64,000 bases of DNA, taken from contig NZ_RJZE01000002.1 of the NCBI RefSeq assembly GCF_003986935.1, positions 124,001 to 188,000 on the forward strand. The letters run 5' to 3'. Of this stretch, positions 40,197 to 49,347 are shown piece by piece (position 1 is the stretch's first letter; the number at the start of each line of letters is the position of its first letter). The notes below the pieces were generated by a model. The model saw only the letters and a list, made by a program, of their open reading frames with translations, ran no database searches and had not been told where the DNA came from. This stretch comes from Paraburkholderia kururiensis JCM 10599 = LMG 19447 (GTDB lineage Bacteria; Pseudomonadota; Gammaproteobacteria; Burkholderiales; Burkholderiaceae). The position numbers were made by a program, and so were the translations under genes.

Positions 40197-40895
40197 ATGA
40201 ACGAATATCCCTACAATTTCGGCCGCAGCGGTACCGTTGTAGCGGCCGAAACCCGCAACCGCGTACTGCGCAACACCTACTGGCTGCTCGCGCTGTCGAT
40301 GGTGCCCACCGTACTCGGCGCGTGGGTGGGTGTGGCGACCGGCTTCTCGCTGTTCGCGGCCACCAGCCCCGCCATGAGCCTGCTCGCCTTCTTCGCAATC
40401 GCGTTCGGCTTCATGTTCGCCATCGAGCGCACCAAGAACAGCGCCGCCGGCGTGTTCGTGCTGCTCGGTTTCACGTTCTTCATGGGCCTGATGCTGTCGC
40501 GGCTGCTCGCCTTCATCCTCGGCTTTTCCAACGGGCCGTCGCTGATCATGCTCGCATTCGGTGGCACCGGTGTGATCTTCACGGCCATGGCGACCATCGC
40601 CACGGTCAGCAAGCGCGACTTTTCGGGCCTCGGCAAGTGGCTGTTCATGGGCGTCATCGTGATCCTGCTGGCAGGCATCGCCAACATGTTCCTGCATCTG
40701 CCCGCGCTCATGCTGACGGTGTCCGTGCTGGCTATCGTGATCTTCTCCGCCTACATGCTGTTCGACGTCCAACGCGTCGTGAACGGCGGGGAAACGAATT
40801 ACATCACTGCCACGCTCGCGATCTATCTGGATCTCTATAACGTCTTTACGAACCTGCTGGCACTGCTGGGCATCTTCGGCGGCAATCGCAATTAA
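40197..40895 (+). CDS. BAX-inhibitor-1 / YccA-family membrane protein
   Basis: A 232-residue inner-membrane protein with seven hydrophobic segments between residues about 30 and 225. The start (MNEYPYNFGRSG) is supported by AAGGAG six bases before the ATG. The last segment carries the family's acidic AYMLFDVQRVVNGGETNYI. E. coli YccA and YbhL relatives modulate FtsH or act as pH-sensitive Ca2+ leak channels; the specific role here is unknown. It is followed by a strong terminator. Confidence 0.88.
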   Translation: MNEYPYNFGRSGTVVAAETRNRVLRNTYWLLALSMVPTVLGAWVGVATGFSLFAATSPAMSLLAFFAIAFGFMFAIERTKNSAAGVFVLLGFTFFMGLMLSRLLAFILGFSNGPSLIMLAFGGTGVIFTAMATIATVSKRDFSGLGKWLFMGVIVILLAGIANMFLHLPALMLTVSVLAIVIFSAYMLFDVQRVVNGGETNYITATLAIYLDLYNVFTNLLALLGIFGGNRN

Positions 40896-40915
40896 GAAAC
40901 ATTCAGCGGTAATAG

Positions 40916-40950
40916 AAACGCCCATGGCCTGCCGGTCATGGGCGTTTTTG
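40916..40950. terminator. Intrinsic terminator after the BAX-inhibitor-like gene
   Basis: 11-bp perfect stem AAACGCCCATG/CATGGGCGTTT, loop of ten bases, T-rich run (TTTTTGTTTTT) on the plus strand; an A-rich left flank could also act on the converging hydrolase gene. Confidence 0.85.
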
Positions 40951-40992
40951 TTTTTGCGACTTAAACAGCGAGGCGGCGCGCGAACCCAACCC

Positions 40993-41766
40993 TTACAGGG
41001 TCAGCCAGTCGAAGCCGTCGGCCTGCGTCGCGATACCTATTTCCGTCGCCGCGTTGCCGAGCACCGTCGCCATCGCTGTCCGCGCGAGTTCCGCCGTATT
41101 GTTCTCCTGGCTCAGATGCGCGGCCACCAGATGGCGAAGCCGGGAACGGTCGAGCGACGCCAGGATCCCCGCCGCTGCCTCGTTGTTCAAATGCCCATGG
41201 GCGCCGCCTATGCGGGCCTTTAGCGAAGGCGGATAGCGACTCGCTGCCAGCATCTGCAAGTCGTGATTGCACTCCAGCACGAGCGCGTCGCAGCCGCTAA
41301 GCACCGTGCCGATGTGCGGCGTCGATGTGCCGACGTCGGTGAGTACGCCGAGCCGGTTCGCACCGTCCGAGAACACGAACTGCAACGGCTCCCGCGCGTC
41401 ATGCGGAACGGTGTATGGCAAGACGTGCACGTCGCCGATCGCCACCGCCTCGTCGCCCCACAACACGTTGAGCTCGACGTCGGCCTCGTCGGCGCCCACG
41501 GCGCGCGCGGTGCCCCAACTCGTGTAGAGCGGAATCGACCACTTGCGGGCAAGCGTCAGGGCGCTGCCAATGTGGTCGCTATGCTCGTGGGTAATCAGAA
41601 TGGCGTCGAGCTGCCCGGCCTCGAAGCCGACGCGCGCGAGGCGCCGCTCCATCTCGCGCGCCGAAAAACCGCAATCGAGCAGCACGCGTGTGACGGTCGC
41701 GCCGCTCGATGCCTCGACGATCAGTGCATTGCCCTCGCTGCCGCTTCCAAGACTGGCGAAGCGCAC
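40993..41766 (-). CDS. Metallo-beta-lactamase-fold hydrolase
   Basis: A 257-residue MBL-fold protein of the YycJ/WalJ-like group. Start is the GTG at 41766 (VRFASLGSGSEGNALIVEAS). Zinc motifs: THEHSDHIG (about 63-71), VPHDAREP, DVGTSTPHI and AHLSQENNT. The frame is open far upstream only because it shadows bamC. It follows bamC by 8 bp, so it is likely translated from the same message. The exact nuclease or hydrolase activity cannot be inferred. Confidence 0.9.
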   Translation of the reverse strand: MRFASLGSGSEGNALIVEASSGATVTRVLLDCGFSAREMERRLARVGFEAGQLDAILITHEHSDHIGSALTLARKWSIPLYTSWGTARAVGADEADVELNVLWGDEAVAIGDVHVLPYTVPHDAREPLQFVFSDGANRLGVLTDVGTSTPHIGTVLSGCDALVLECNHDLQMLAASRYPPSLKARIGGAHGHLNNEAAAGILASLDRSRLRHLVAAHLSQENNTAELARTAMATVLGNAATEIGIATQADGFDWLTL

Positions 41767-41774
41767 GGGCGGGC

Positions 41775-42914
41775 TTAATTGAGTTGAGCGTGAAGCAGCG
41801 ACACGATGCGCTGCGCTTCCGACGACGTGTCGACCTGGCCATTGGCGTCCACCACGGCCACTTGCGTCAGCGCGTCGCCCTTGGCTCGCACGTTGACCAT
41901 GAACTCCTGGCCCGGCTTCCTCGACTTCGATCCGCTGTAGAACAGCTTGCCGAGGAGACCCTCGCCCTTGAGTTCCTCCATCGAGTCTGCATAGCGCACG
42001 TAGTAGATGCCCTTCGTGCGATCGCGGTTGTCCACGGTGAAGTTGGTGCGGTCCAACGCCAGGCCGACGCGCAGCCAGGCGCGGTCGAACGATTCGGCCA
42101 GATCGAGCGTCGCGGCACCCGCGCTCTTGTCGAGCTGCGCCGGCGCCGTGCTGGTGCGGGCGTCCGTCAGCAGTTGCTTCGACTGTGCATCGGTCAGACC
42201 GAACTTCTGCATCAGCTTCGAGAGGAACGAGGCTTCGAGTGCAGGATCCCGCGGACGCTCCACCCAGCGCGACGAGGTCTTGTCCTGGCCCGTCAGCACT
42301 TCTTCCATCGAGCTGTGCGTAATGGAGATGTCGGTTGCGCCATTCGGTCCGCGCGACACGAGGGTGCGGAAACGGTCGCGCGTGCCCGACGAATAGGCGA
42401 AGTCGATCACGCGGCCAATCGTGCGGCGGAACCAGTCGTCGGGAATGTTCGCGCGGTTTTCCGCCCAGTCGGTCGACATGATGCCGGTGGCCGGCGCGTC
42501 CGTGGTCAGCGTGAAACCGTTCTCCTGCCAGAACGCCTGAAGCTGCGGCCACAGCTGTTCCGGCGTGCGCCCGTCCACCACGAGCCAGCGGCGGTCGCCG
42601 TCGCGCTCCACGTGCATGCCGAGCGGATCCTGCGCGTTCGGCGTGCCTTCTGTGGCGTTGCCGGCCGCCGTGACGGCGCGTTGCGGTGCGCCGCCGAGCG
42701 CAAGGCTCGCGGGCGGCGCGACGTAGCGCTGATCCTGCTGCGCAGCCGACAGGTCCTTCGGCACGCTGAGCGCGGGCGCGCTAGGCGTGTCCTTGTAGTT
42801 GACGCGGTCGGACGCGAACCAGTCGTTCAGCGACTCGCAACCAGCGAGCGAACCAAGGGCGAGCGCCAGCGCCGCCATGCGGGCTGCGTTCAGAGAAAAT
42901 ACGGAACGTTTCAT
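41775..42914 (-). CDS. bamC: Outer-membrane assembly lipoprotein BamC
   Basis: Lipoprotein of the BAM complex. The 379-residue product has signal MKRSVFSLNAARMAALALAL and lipobox LAGC (Cys near residue 25). A flexible N-terminal segment is followed by two helix-grip domains (GERSWLVV-like VDGRTPEQLWPQLQAFWQEN, about 110-129; and FDRAWLRVGLALDRTNFTVD, about 275-294). AAGGA lies four bases before the ATG. It lies downstream of dapA, a linkage seen in E. coli too. Confidence 0.9.
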   Translation of the reverse strand: MKRSVFSLNAARMAALALALGSLAGCESLNDWFASDRVNYKDTPSAPALSVPKDLSAAQQDQRYVAPPASLALGGAPQRAVTAAGNATEGTPNAQDPLGMHVERDGDRRWLVVDGRTPEQLWPQLQAFWQENGFTLTTDAPATGIMSTDWAENRANIPDDWFRRTIGRVIDFAYSSGTRDRFRTLVSRGPNGATDISITHSSMEEVLTGQDKTSSRWVERPRDPALEASFLSKLMQKFGLTDAQSKQLLTDARTSTAPAQLDKSAGAATLDLAESFDRAWLRVGLALDRTNFTVDNRDRTKGIYYVRYADSMEELKGEGLLGKLFYSGSKSRKPGQEFMVNVRAKGDALTQVAVVDANGQVDTSSEAQRIVSLLHAQLN

Positions 42915-43041
42915 GGGGTCCTTCGTGATGCTGGAACGCGGTGCCTTGCTCGATACGGAACGAGAGCGGTGTCGACGTCGGTTAGAGGAATGCCGGGCGG
43001 GGAATACCACGCAACCTGGGCTACGCTACCTGCGGCCGGGT

Positions 43042-43965
43042 TCAGGCCAATGCGCCGGACACGCCGGAAAGTCCGGCCTCACGCAGCGCGGCGAGCACGA
43101 CCTCGTGATAGCGGGCGTCGAGCGGCGTGAGCGGCAGCCGGATACCGCCTTCGATGCGCCCCAGCGCCTCGAGTGCCCACTTCACCGGAATCGGGTTCGA
43201 TTCGATGAACAGGTTCTTGTGCAGCGAAAGCAGCTTCAGGTGGATGGCGCGTGCCGTCTTGACGTCGCAGGCAAGCGCGGCCTTGCACAGGTCGCTCATG
43301 GCGCGCGGCGCCACGTTGGCCGTTACGGAAATATTGCCGTGGCCGCCCAGCAGCATCAGCGCGATCGCGGTGGGGTCGTCACCACTGAAAATCGAGAAAC
43401 CGGCCGGCGCGGCCTTGATGAGATGCGCCGCGCGGTCGATATTGCCCGTCGCGTCCTTCACCCCCACGATGCCGGGCACGTCGGCGAGACGCAGAATCGT
43501 CTCGTTCGACATATCGGCCACCGTACGCCCCGGCACGTTGTACAGGATGACCGGCAGGTCCACCGTCTCGGCAATCTTGCGGAAGTGGCGATAGATGCCT
43601 TCCTGCGTGGGCTTGTTGTAGTACGGCACCACCTGCAGCGTGGCGTCGGCGCCTACGGCCTTGGCCCGCTCGGTCAGCTCGATGGCCTCGGCCGTCGAAT
43701 TGCCGCCCGAGCCCGCGATCACGGGAATGCGGCCCGCCGTGTGCTCCACCGCGGTCTTGACCATCAGGATGTGTTCTTCGACCGACAGCGTGGCGGATTC
43801 GCCGCTCGTCCCCACGACTACCAGCGCATCCGTGCCCTCTTCCACATGCCAGTCGATCAGCTTGCGGAACGCCGGCAGGTCGAGGCTGCCGTCTTCGTGC
43901 ATGGGGGTGACGATCGCGGGGATGCTGCCGCGGAAAATAATGCCGTCCTGAGTGCCGTTAGCCAT
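43042..43965 (-). CDS. dapA: 4-hydroxy-tetrahydrodipicolinate synthase DapA
   Basis: Condenses pyruvate with aspartate semialdehyde, the first dedicated step to diaminopimelate and lysine. Motifs in the 307-residue barrel: [10 protein letters not shown] (about 51-60), YNVPGRT (about 144-150, catalytic Tyr) and the Schiff-base Lys in VGVKDATGN (about 172-180). The N-terminus carries a short extra strand ([14 protein letters not shown]). bamC begins 127 bp downstream on the same strand. Confidence 0.97.
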   Translation of the reverse strand: MANGTQDGIIFRGSIPAIVTPMHEDGSLDLPAFRKLIDWHVEEGTDALVVVGTSGESATLSVEEHILMVKTAVEHTAGRIPVIAGSGGNSTAEAIELTERAKAVGADATLQVVPYYNKPTQEGIYRHFRKIAETVDLPVILYNVPGRTVADMSNETILRLADVPGIVGVKDATGNIDRAAHLIKAAPAGFSIFSGDDPTAIALMLLGGHGNISVTANVAPRAMSDLCKAALACDVKTARAIHLKLLSLHKNLFIESNPIPVKWALEALGRIEGGIRLPLTPLDARYHEVVLAALREAGLSGVSGALA

Positions 43966-44009
43966 GAAACGCCAGTCAAATTAATCGGATAAACCGGGAT
44001 TGTAACGGA

Positions 44010-44660
44010 TTAGCCAGCCAGATCGTAACGAGCGGGAGGTAAGGATTCCGCGGAGTCGGCGTGCCGTTCTGGCACCAGAACTGCGCAGATCCGCTGCACG
44101 AACGCCGGCCGAGGCGTGGCGAGAAAACCGTCCTGAAACGCGACCACGCGCAGACGCGGCCGCACCACATCGAGCAGTTCCCCCGGCGCGAGCAAAAACG
44201 CGGGATTCGACGGCTTGCCCACCGTCTCGTTGCCCTGCACGAAGGTTTCGTAGAGCAGCACCCCGCCTGGCGCAAGCGAATCCAGCAAGCGTGCGAAGAG
44301 CGGCCGGTGCAGATAGTTCGTGACGATCACGGCGGCAAATTTGCGACCATCGTCGAGGGGCCATGGGCCGCTCTCGATGTCGGCCTGCACGGTCACAATG
44401 CCGGCCTCATCGCGCAAGGCGGCGAGCGCCGCGGCGTCGCGGTCGATGGCGAGGACAGGATGGCCGCGCGAGGCGAACCAGCGCGCGTGCCGTCCGCTGC
44501 CGCATGCAACGTCGACCACCGGGCCACCGGGGCTCACGAGATGCGCCCAGCGGCGCACCCAGCGCGACGGCTCGGGCGCTGCGGCCAGCGAGCCGTCGCC
44601 AGACGCGCGGCCGCCGCTCGCGCCACTGGGATTCGCCCCACAGCCGGACATCGAAGCCAT
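44010..44660 (-). CDS. Class I SAM-dependent methyltransferase (TehB-like)
   Basis: A 216-residue Rossmann-fold methyltransferase. Motif I is VVDVACGSGRHARWFASRGH (about 48-67), followed by AIDRD (motif II) and LYETFVQGNETVGKPS. A Gly/Ala/Ser-rich N-terminal segment precedes the fold. The closest named group is TehB/SAM-dependent methyltransferases of unknown substrate. Its ATG lies 3 bp after the trpS stop, implying translational coupling. Confidence 0.82.
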   Translation of the reverse strand: MASMSGCGANPSGASGGRASGDGSLAAAPEPSRWVRRWAHLVSPGGPVVDVACGSGRHARWFASRGHPVLAIDRDAAALAALRDEAGIVTVQADIESGPWPLDDGRKFAAVIVTNYLHRPLFARLLDSLAPGGVLLYETFVQGNETVGKPSNPAFLLAPGELLDVVRPRLRVVAFQDGFLATPRPAFVQRICAVLVPERHADSAESLPPARYDLAG

Positions 44661-44663
44661 TTA

Positions 44664-45866
44664 TCAGCTGTACGCGAGACCCATGGCCTCGCGGACGTCG
44701 CGCATCGTCTCGGTGGCGAACTTGCGGGCCTTGTCGCAGCCGTCGGCGACAATCGCGCGCAGCAGCGACGGGTCGTCCATGTACTTCTGCGCGCGCTCGA
44801 GCATCGGCTGCTGCTCACGCAGAATGCCTTCGATCACCGGCTGCTTGCACTCCAGGCAACCGATGCCCGCTGAGCGACAGCCCTTCTGCACCCATTCGTG
44901 CGTCGTCTCGTCCGTGTAGACCTGATGCAGTTGCCAGACCGGGCACTTGTCCGGATCGCCCGGGTCGGTGCGACGCACGCGCGCCGGGTCGGTCGGCATG
45001 GTGCGCACTTTCTTCGTGATCGTTTCGGCATCTTCACGCAGGCCGATGGTGTTGCCGTACGACTTCGACATCTTCTGGCCGTCGAGACCCGGCATGCGCG
45101 ACGCTTCGGTGAGCAGCGCCTGCGGCTCGGGCAGGATGATCTTGCGTGCGCCTTCCAGATAGCCGAACAGCCGCTCGCGGTCGTTCATCGAGAGGCTCTG
45201 CGACTCCTGCAGCATGGCGCGCGCCTGTTCGAGCGCCTCGTCGTCACCCTCCTGCTGGTACGCGTTGCGCAGTTCGTGGTAGAGCTTGGCGCGCTTGCCG
45301 CCGAGCTTCTTCGCCGCTTCGAGCGCCTTCTCCTCGAAGCCCGGCTCGCGGCCGTACATGTAGTTGAAGCGGCGCGCGATCTCGCGCGTCATCTCGACGT
45401 GCGGCACCTGGTCCTCGCCCACGGGCACGAGCGAGGCGCGGTACAGCAGAATGTCCGCCGCCATCAGCACCGGATAGCCGAGAAAGCCGTAGGTCGAGAG
45501 GTCCTTGTCCTTGAGCTTCTCCATCTGCTCCTTGTAGGTCGGCACGCGTTCGAGCCAGCCGAGCGGCGTGCTCATGCCGAGCAGCAGCGCGAGTTCCGCG
45601 TGTTCGGGCACGCGGCTCTGGATGAAGAGCGTGGCCTGGGCCGGATCGATGCCCGAAGCGAGCCAGTCGATCAGCACTTCCCAGACGTTCCCCTCGATCA
45701 CCTCCGGCGTTTCGTAGTGCGTGGTGAGCGCGTGCCAGTCGACCACGCAGAAGAAGCACGGGTACTCGGACTGCAGCCGAACCCAGTTTTTCAGCACGCC
45801 GTGGTAGTGGCCGAGGTGCAGCGACCCCGTGGGTCGCATGCCGGAGAAGATACGGTCTGGGAACAT
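44664..45866 (-). CDS. trpS: Tryptophanyl-tRNA synthetase
   Basis: Class I synthetase charging tRNA-Trp. The 400-residue product starts MFPDRIFSGMRPTGSLHLGH with HIGH-type SLHLGHYHG (about 15-23) and KMSKS-type GQKMSKSYG (about 251-259). It is longer than E. coli TrpS (334 aa) by an internal insert (about 170-225, rich in Glu/Leu/Ala, before SMNDRERLFGYLEGARK), as in the beta-proteobacterial long form. It starts 4 bp downstream of the site-2 protease stop. Confidence 0.95.
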   Translation of the reverse strand: MFPDRIFSGMRPTGSLHLGHYHGVLKNWVRLQSEYPCFFCVVDWHALTTHYETPEVIEGNVWEVLIDWLASGIDPAQATLFIQSRVPEHAELALLLGMSTPLGWLERVPTYKEQMEKLKDKDLSTYGFLGYPVLMAADILLYRASLVPVGEDQVPHVEMTREIARRFNYMYGREPGFEEKALEAAKKLGGKRAKLYHELRNAYQQEGDDEALEQARAMLQESQSLSMNDRERLFGYLEGARKIILPEPQALLTEASRMPGLDGQKMSKSYGNTIGLREDAETITKKVRTMPTDPARVRRTDPGDPDKCPVWQLHQVYTDETTHEWVQKGCRSAGIGCLECKQPVIEGILREQQPMLERAQKYMDDPSLLRAIVADGCDKARKFATETMRDVREAMGLAYS

Positions 45867-45870
45867 GGTG

Positions 45871-46536
45871 TTATGAAAAGAGCGAAACAAGGGGAGTCAG
45901 AATTGCGGTGATCGCGGCGTAGCCGAGCGCGACGAGCGGCTGAAGCCAGAACCTCGTCAGCACGCCGGTGACCACGAGCGCCATCACGATGAAAAAGCCA
46001 TAAGGCTCGAGGCGGGAAAGCGCAATCGACTGGCGCGCCGGCAGCAGCGCGGCGAGCACGCGGCCACCGTCGAGCGGCGGCAGCGGAAACAGGTTCAGCA
46101 CGCCGAGCACGAGATTGACGCCCACGCCGGCCGCGGCCATGCGCGTGAAGAACGGCTCGTCGACGGCCAGCACCGCGAGCACCACGCCGAACACGCCCCA
46201 GATGAGCGCCTGGATGAAGTTGCACGCGGGCCCCGCGAGTGCGACCCACAGGCTACCCCAGCGCGGATCGCGCAGATTGCGGAACGTGACGGGCACGGGC
46301 TTGGCATAGCCGAACATGAACGCGCCGCTGGTCAGGAAATACAGCACGAGCGGGATCGCGATGGTGCCGAGCGGATCGATGTGCCGCATCGGGTTGAACG
46401 ACACGCGGCCCATCATGTAGGCGGTGTTGTCGCCCAGCAGGCGTGCGACGTAGCCGTGGGCCGCCTCGTGCAGCGTGATGGCGAAGATGACGGGCAGCGC
46501 GTAGACGACGATGGTCTGTATCAAGGAAGAATCCAT
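45871..46536 (-). CDS. Site-2 protease family membrane metalloprotease (M50)
   Basis: A 221-residue polytopic protein with zinc motif HEAAH in ITLHEAAHGYVARLLGD (about residues 19-35) and the M50 motif LNLFPLPPLDGGRVLAALLP (about 145-164, Asp-Gly). Six hydrophobic segments; no PDZ domain, so it is the minimal class rather than RseP. Its substrate is unknown. It sits between the YciO-like gene and trpS and is nearly fused to trpS (4 bp gap). Confidence 0.9.
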   Translation of the reverse strand: MDSSLIQTIVVYALPVIFAITLHEAAHGYVARLLGDNTAYMMGRVSFNPMRHIDPLGTIAIPLVLYFLTSGAFMFGYAKPVPVTFRNLRDPRWGSLWVALAGPACNFIQALIWGVFGVVLAVLAVDEPFFTRMAAAGVGVNLVLGVLNLFPLPPLDGGRVLAALLPARQSIALSRLEPYGFFIVMALVVTGVLTRFWLQPLVALGYAAITAILTPLVSLFS

Positions 46537-46564
46537 AGCGGGCTATTGTATCCGGGCGGCGCCC

Positions 46565-47200
46565 TCATGCCGTCTCTTCGAGCCCGAACGGCGCGAGACT
46601 GCCGCGACCGGCGCGCACGAGCACCGGCGTTTCGCCCGTCAGATCGATCACCGTGGACGGCTCGCACGGACACGCGCCGCCGTCGATGACGAGATCGATC
46701 TGCTTTTCGAGCCGCTCGCGGATTTCCTCGGGATCGTTGAGCGGCGCGGTGTCGGGCGGCACAATCAGCGTGGAGCCGATGAGCGGCTGGCCTAATTCTG
46801 CGAGGATCGCGAGCGTAATCGCGTGATCGGGCACGCGCAGGCCGATGGTCTTGCGCGACGGATGCGAGAGCCGCCGCGGCACTTCCTTCGTCGCCTGCAG
46901 CACGAACACATACGGGCCCGGCGTGACCGACTTGATCAGCCGGTACTGGCGGTTGTCCACCATGGCGAAGTTCGCGAGTTCCGAGAGATCGCGCACGAGC
47001 AGCGAAAGCAGCTGACGTTCGTCGAGTCCACGAATGCGCCGCAGGCGCTCGACGGCCTGCTTGTCGTCGAGATGGCAGGCGAGCGCGTAGCTCGAATCGG
47101 TAGGCAGCGCGACGAGGCCGCCGTCGTTGATGATCTGCACCGCCTGCTTGACGAGCCGCGGCTGCGGATTGTCGGGGTGAAGCCGGAAGTATTGGGACAT
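46565..47200 (-). CDS. YciO/Sua5-type L-threonylcarbamoyladenylate synthase-like protein
   Basis: YrdC-fold protein: SQYFRLHPDNPQPRLVKQAV leads into the nucleotide-binding signature ALPTDSSYALAC (about 30-41) and KSVTPGPYVFVLQATKEVP (about 93-111). The 211 residues match YciO, the paralogue of TsaC; whether it makes threonylcarbamoyl-AMP for t6A or has a different role is uncertain. E. coli yciO also neighbours the PHP phosphatase gene yciV, which is the next gene upstream here too. Confidence 0.87.
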   Translation of the reverse strand: MSQYFRLHPDNPQPRLVKQAVQIINDGGLVALPTDSSYALACHLDDKQAVERLRRIRGLDERQLLSLLVRDLSELANFAMVDNRQYRLIKSVTPGPYVFVLQATKEVPRRLSHPSRKTIGLRVPDHAITLAILAELGQPLIGSTLIVPPDTAPLNDPEEIRERLEKQIDLVIDGGACPCEPSTVIDLTGETPVLVRAGRGSLAPFGLEETA

Positions 47201-47344
47201 GGGTCGGAGTTCAGGAAGTCCGCTGCGGGACGCTGGCCAGCCGTGCCGACTGGTGTTGGCCGGACCGATGGGCGAGCGCGCCGGCTGAAGACAGGCAAAG
47301 ATGGGCAAAGACGGACGAACGGGCGCGCCGTTCGCAGCACGCCA

Positions 47345-48175
47345 TCACAGCCAGCGTTCCCAGACCGGTGTCAGGTAGTCGGGCAACGGCGGCAGGCTGC
47401 CGAGTTCGATGCTGTCCGGTCCCGGCGCGTGGAAGTCCGACCCGCGCGACGCTTCGAAACCGTAACGACGCGCCACGGCGGCGTATTCGGCGTACTGGTC
47501 CGGCGTGTGGCTGCCGGTCACCACTTCGATCGCCTTACCGCCCAAGTCGATGAATTCGCCGAAAAGCGCGTCGAACTCCAGCGGCGAATAGCCGTAGCGG
47601 CCTGGGTGCGCGATCACGGCCTCACCGCCCGCGCCTTTGATCCACCGGAGGGCGTCCTCGAGTTTGGCCCACCGATGCGGCACGTAACCGGGCTTGCCGT
47701 CGCCGAGAAAGCGGGTAAAGGCGTCCTGAGTCGAGGCGGCATAGCCCTTCTCGACCATGAAGCGCGCGAAATGGGTACGCGAAATCAGATCGGGATTCGA
47801 GACGAATTCGAGTGCGCCCGCGTAGGCGTCCGGTATGCCGAGTTCGGCGAGCCGCTCGGCGATGGCCTCGGCACGCGCCGCGCGTCCGTTGCGCGTGCGC
47901 GCAAGGCCCGCCACGAGATCATCGTTCTGCGGATCGATGTTGAGCCCCACGATGTGCACCGTGCGCGATGCCCAGGTGACCGATATCTCCACACCAGACA
48001 GATACCGCATGCCAAGCGCCGCGGCAGCTTCGCGCGCCTGCGCCTGGCCGCCCACCTCGTCGTGATCGGTCAGCGACCACAGCGTGACACCGCCCGTGCG
48101 CGCGCGCTGCGCCACGACGGCGGGCGCGAGCTGACCGTCTGAAACGGTCGAATGGCAGTGCAGGTCAGCGTTCAT
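47345..48175 (-). CDS. PHP-domain phosphatase/exonuclease (YciV/RNase AM-like)
   Basis: A 276-residue PHP-domain enzyme. Metal motifs: DLHCHSTVSDG (about 4-14), SLTDHDEVGG (about 34-43), GVEIS, HIVGLNID and FHAPG near residue 250. Relatives hydrolyse 3',5'-nucleoside bisphosphates or trim 5' ends of rRNA; this specific substrate is inferred. It begins an eight-gene same-strand run with yciO-like, S2P, trpS, methyltransferase, dapA, bamC and the MBL hydrolase. Confidence 0.9.
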   Translation of the reverse strand: MNADLHCHSTVSDGQLAPAVVAQRARTGGVTLWSLTDHDEVGGQAQAREAAAALGMRYLSGVEISVTWASRTVHIVGLNIDPQNDDLVAGLARTRNGRAARAEAIAERLAELGIPDAYAGALEFVSNPDLISRTHFARFMVEKGYAASTQDAFTRFLGDGKPGYVPHRWAKLEDALRWIKGAGGEAVIAHPGRYGYSPLEFDALFGEFIDLGGKAIEVVTGSHTPDQYAEYAAVARRYGFEASRGSDFHAPGPDSIELGSLPPLPDYLTPVWERWL

Positions 48176-48345
48176 TGGGAAAGAAAAAAGTTAAGCAATC
48201 ATTCTACTGCAATGCAGTAAGCGCGGTTGAGGCAAGGCAGACTCCGCCGCGAGGTGGGCGGTGCCCGATATGCCTCCATCGTGCCACCTCGGTCCGAGAA
48301 GCAATCCTTATGCGCACAAACTCGCACAAACTCGTATTCCCAGCC

Positions 48346-49230
48346 TCACGCGCAGAACGCTTCGATCAGCGCGGCGACCTGTTCGGGCTGATCGTGATGA
48401 ACCATATGACCGGCGTCGTCGATGATCTTCTCGCGCCAGTCGGGAAACGCGCGGAAACGCGCCTTGAATTCGTCGAGCGGAATGTCGCCTGCCAATTGCG
48501 CGAGCGTGGGCGACGCAGCGGCCTCCACATGAAGCACCTTCGCGGCGACCTTCGACCACACCGCCATGACTTCGTCGAGCCGGTACAGCAGCGGCCCACG
48601 CAGCTTGTGGGCGGGGTCGGCGAGCAGCATGTAGCCGCCCTCGCCGTCCGGCTTCGACCAGTGGCGCGCGAGAAAACCCGCGCGCGCAGGGTGCAGACGC
48701 GGATTGGTCTTGATGAGGCGCGCGGCGACGTCGTCGAGCGACGCGTAGCGGCGCAGCGCTGACGGCTCACGCAGATCGTCGAGCCAGGCCCGCAGTCGTC
48801 CCGGCGACTGCGCGGCACGGGCCGGCGCGAGACCGAAGCCTTCCAGATCCACGACGCGCCGCACGCGTTCGGGCCGCACGCCCGCATACAGGCACACCAC
48901 GTTGGCGCCCATGCTGTGCCCGACGAGATTCACCTGCCCCTCGGGCGCGTAGTGATCGAGCAACGCGTCAAGGTCGGCGAGATATTCCTGGAACCAGTAA
49001 GTGCCGCCGCCGCGCTCGGCGACCGGCCAGTCGGAGAGACCGAATCCGCGCGCGTCGGGCGCGATGACCTGCCAGTCGCCGCCCAGGGCATCGACGACGA
49101 ACTGGAACGACGCGGCGACGTCCATCCAGCCGTGCAACATGAACAGCGTTGGGGCGTCGGGGCGGCCCCAGCGCAAGGTGTGCAAACGGACGCCGCGGAC
49201 GGTGACGAAATCGGACTGGGGAGCATTCAT
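48346..49230 (-). CDS. Alpha/beta hydrolase
   Basis: A 294-residue alpha/beta-fold hydrolase. Oxyanion region MLHGWMDVAASFQFV (about 33-47), nucleophile elbow GHSMGANV (Ser near 106) and late catalytic His in GHMVHHDQPEQ (about 276-286). No signal peptide, so cytosolic. Substrate unknown. The gene has a perfect -10 box overlapped at its start by a near-perfect palindrome (49249-49268), so it is probably regulated. An ATG five codons upstream is possible. Confidence 0.88.
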   Translation of the reverse strand: MNAPQSDFVTVRGVRLHTLRWGRPDAPTLFMLHGWMDVAASFQFVVDALGGDWQVIAPDARGFGLSDWPVAERGGGTYWFQEYLADLDALLDHYAPEGQVNLVGHSMGANVVCLYAGVRPERVRRVVDLEGFGLAPARAAQSPGRLRAWLDDLREPSALRRYASLDDVAARLIKTNPRLHPARAGFLARHWSKPDGEGGYMLLADPAHKLRGPLLYRLDEVMAVWSKVAAKVLHVEAAASPTLAQLAGDIPLDEFKARFRAFPDWREKIIDDAGHMVHHDQPEQVAALIEAFCA

Positions 49231-49248
49231 GTGCGCCTGCCGCAAAAA

Positions 49249-49268
49249 AGAATGATCGTTCTATTATA
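49249..49268 (-). promoter_or_regulatory. -10 box with overlapping palindromic operator
   Basis: Minus strand: TATAAT (49263-49268) immediately followed by AGAACGATCATTCT (49249-49262), a 14-base palindrome with one mismatched half-site pair. The transcription start would fall inside the palindrome, as in many TetR-type repressor sites. The -35 is weak. The start codon of the hydrolase follows 19 bases later. Confidence 0.6.
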
Positions 49269-49347
49269 GCGGTAGCGAGTAGCCGGCGCCGGGCACCGCT
49301 TTTTTGTGGCTTCGATGTGCTGCTGCGCCGGTTGCCCGTCGCTTTTT

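Noticed and set aside
40993..42552. MBL hydrolase extended through bamC as a 519-residue fusion
   Set aside because: Upstream residues are the shadow of bamC; the domain begins at GTG 41766.
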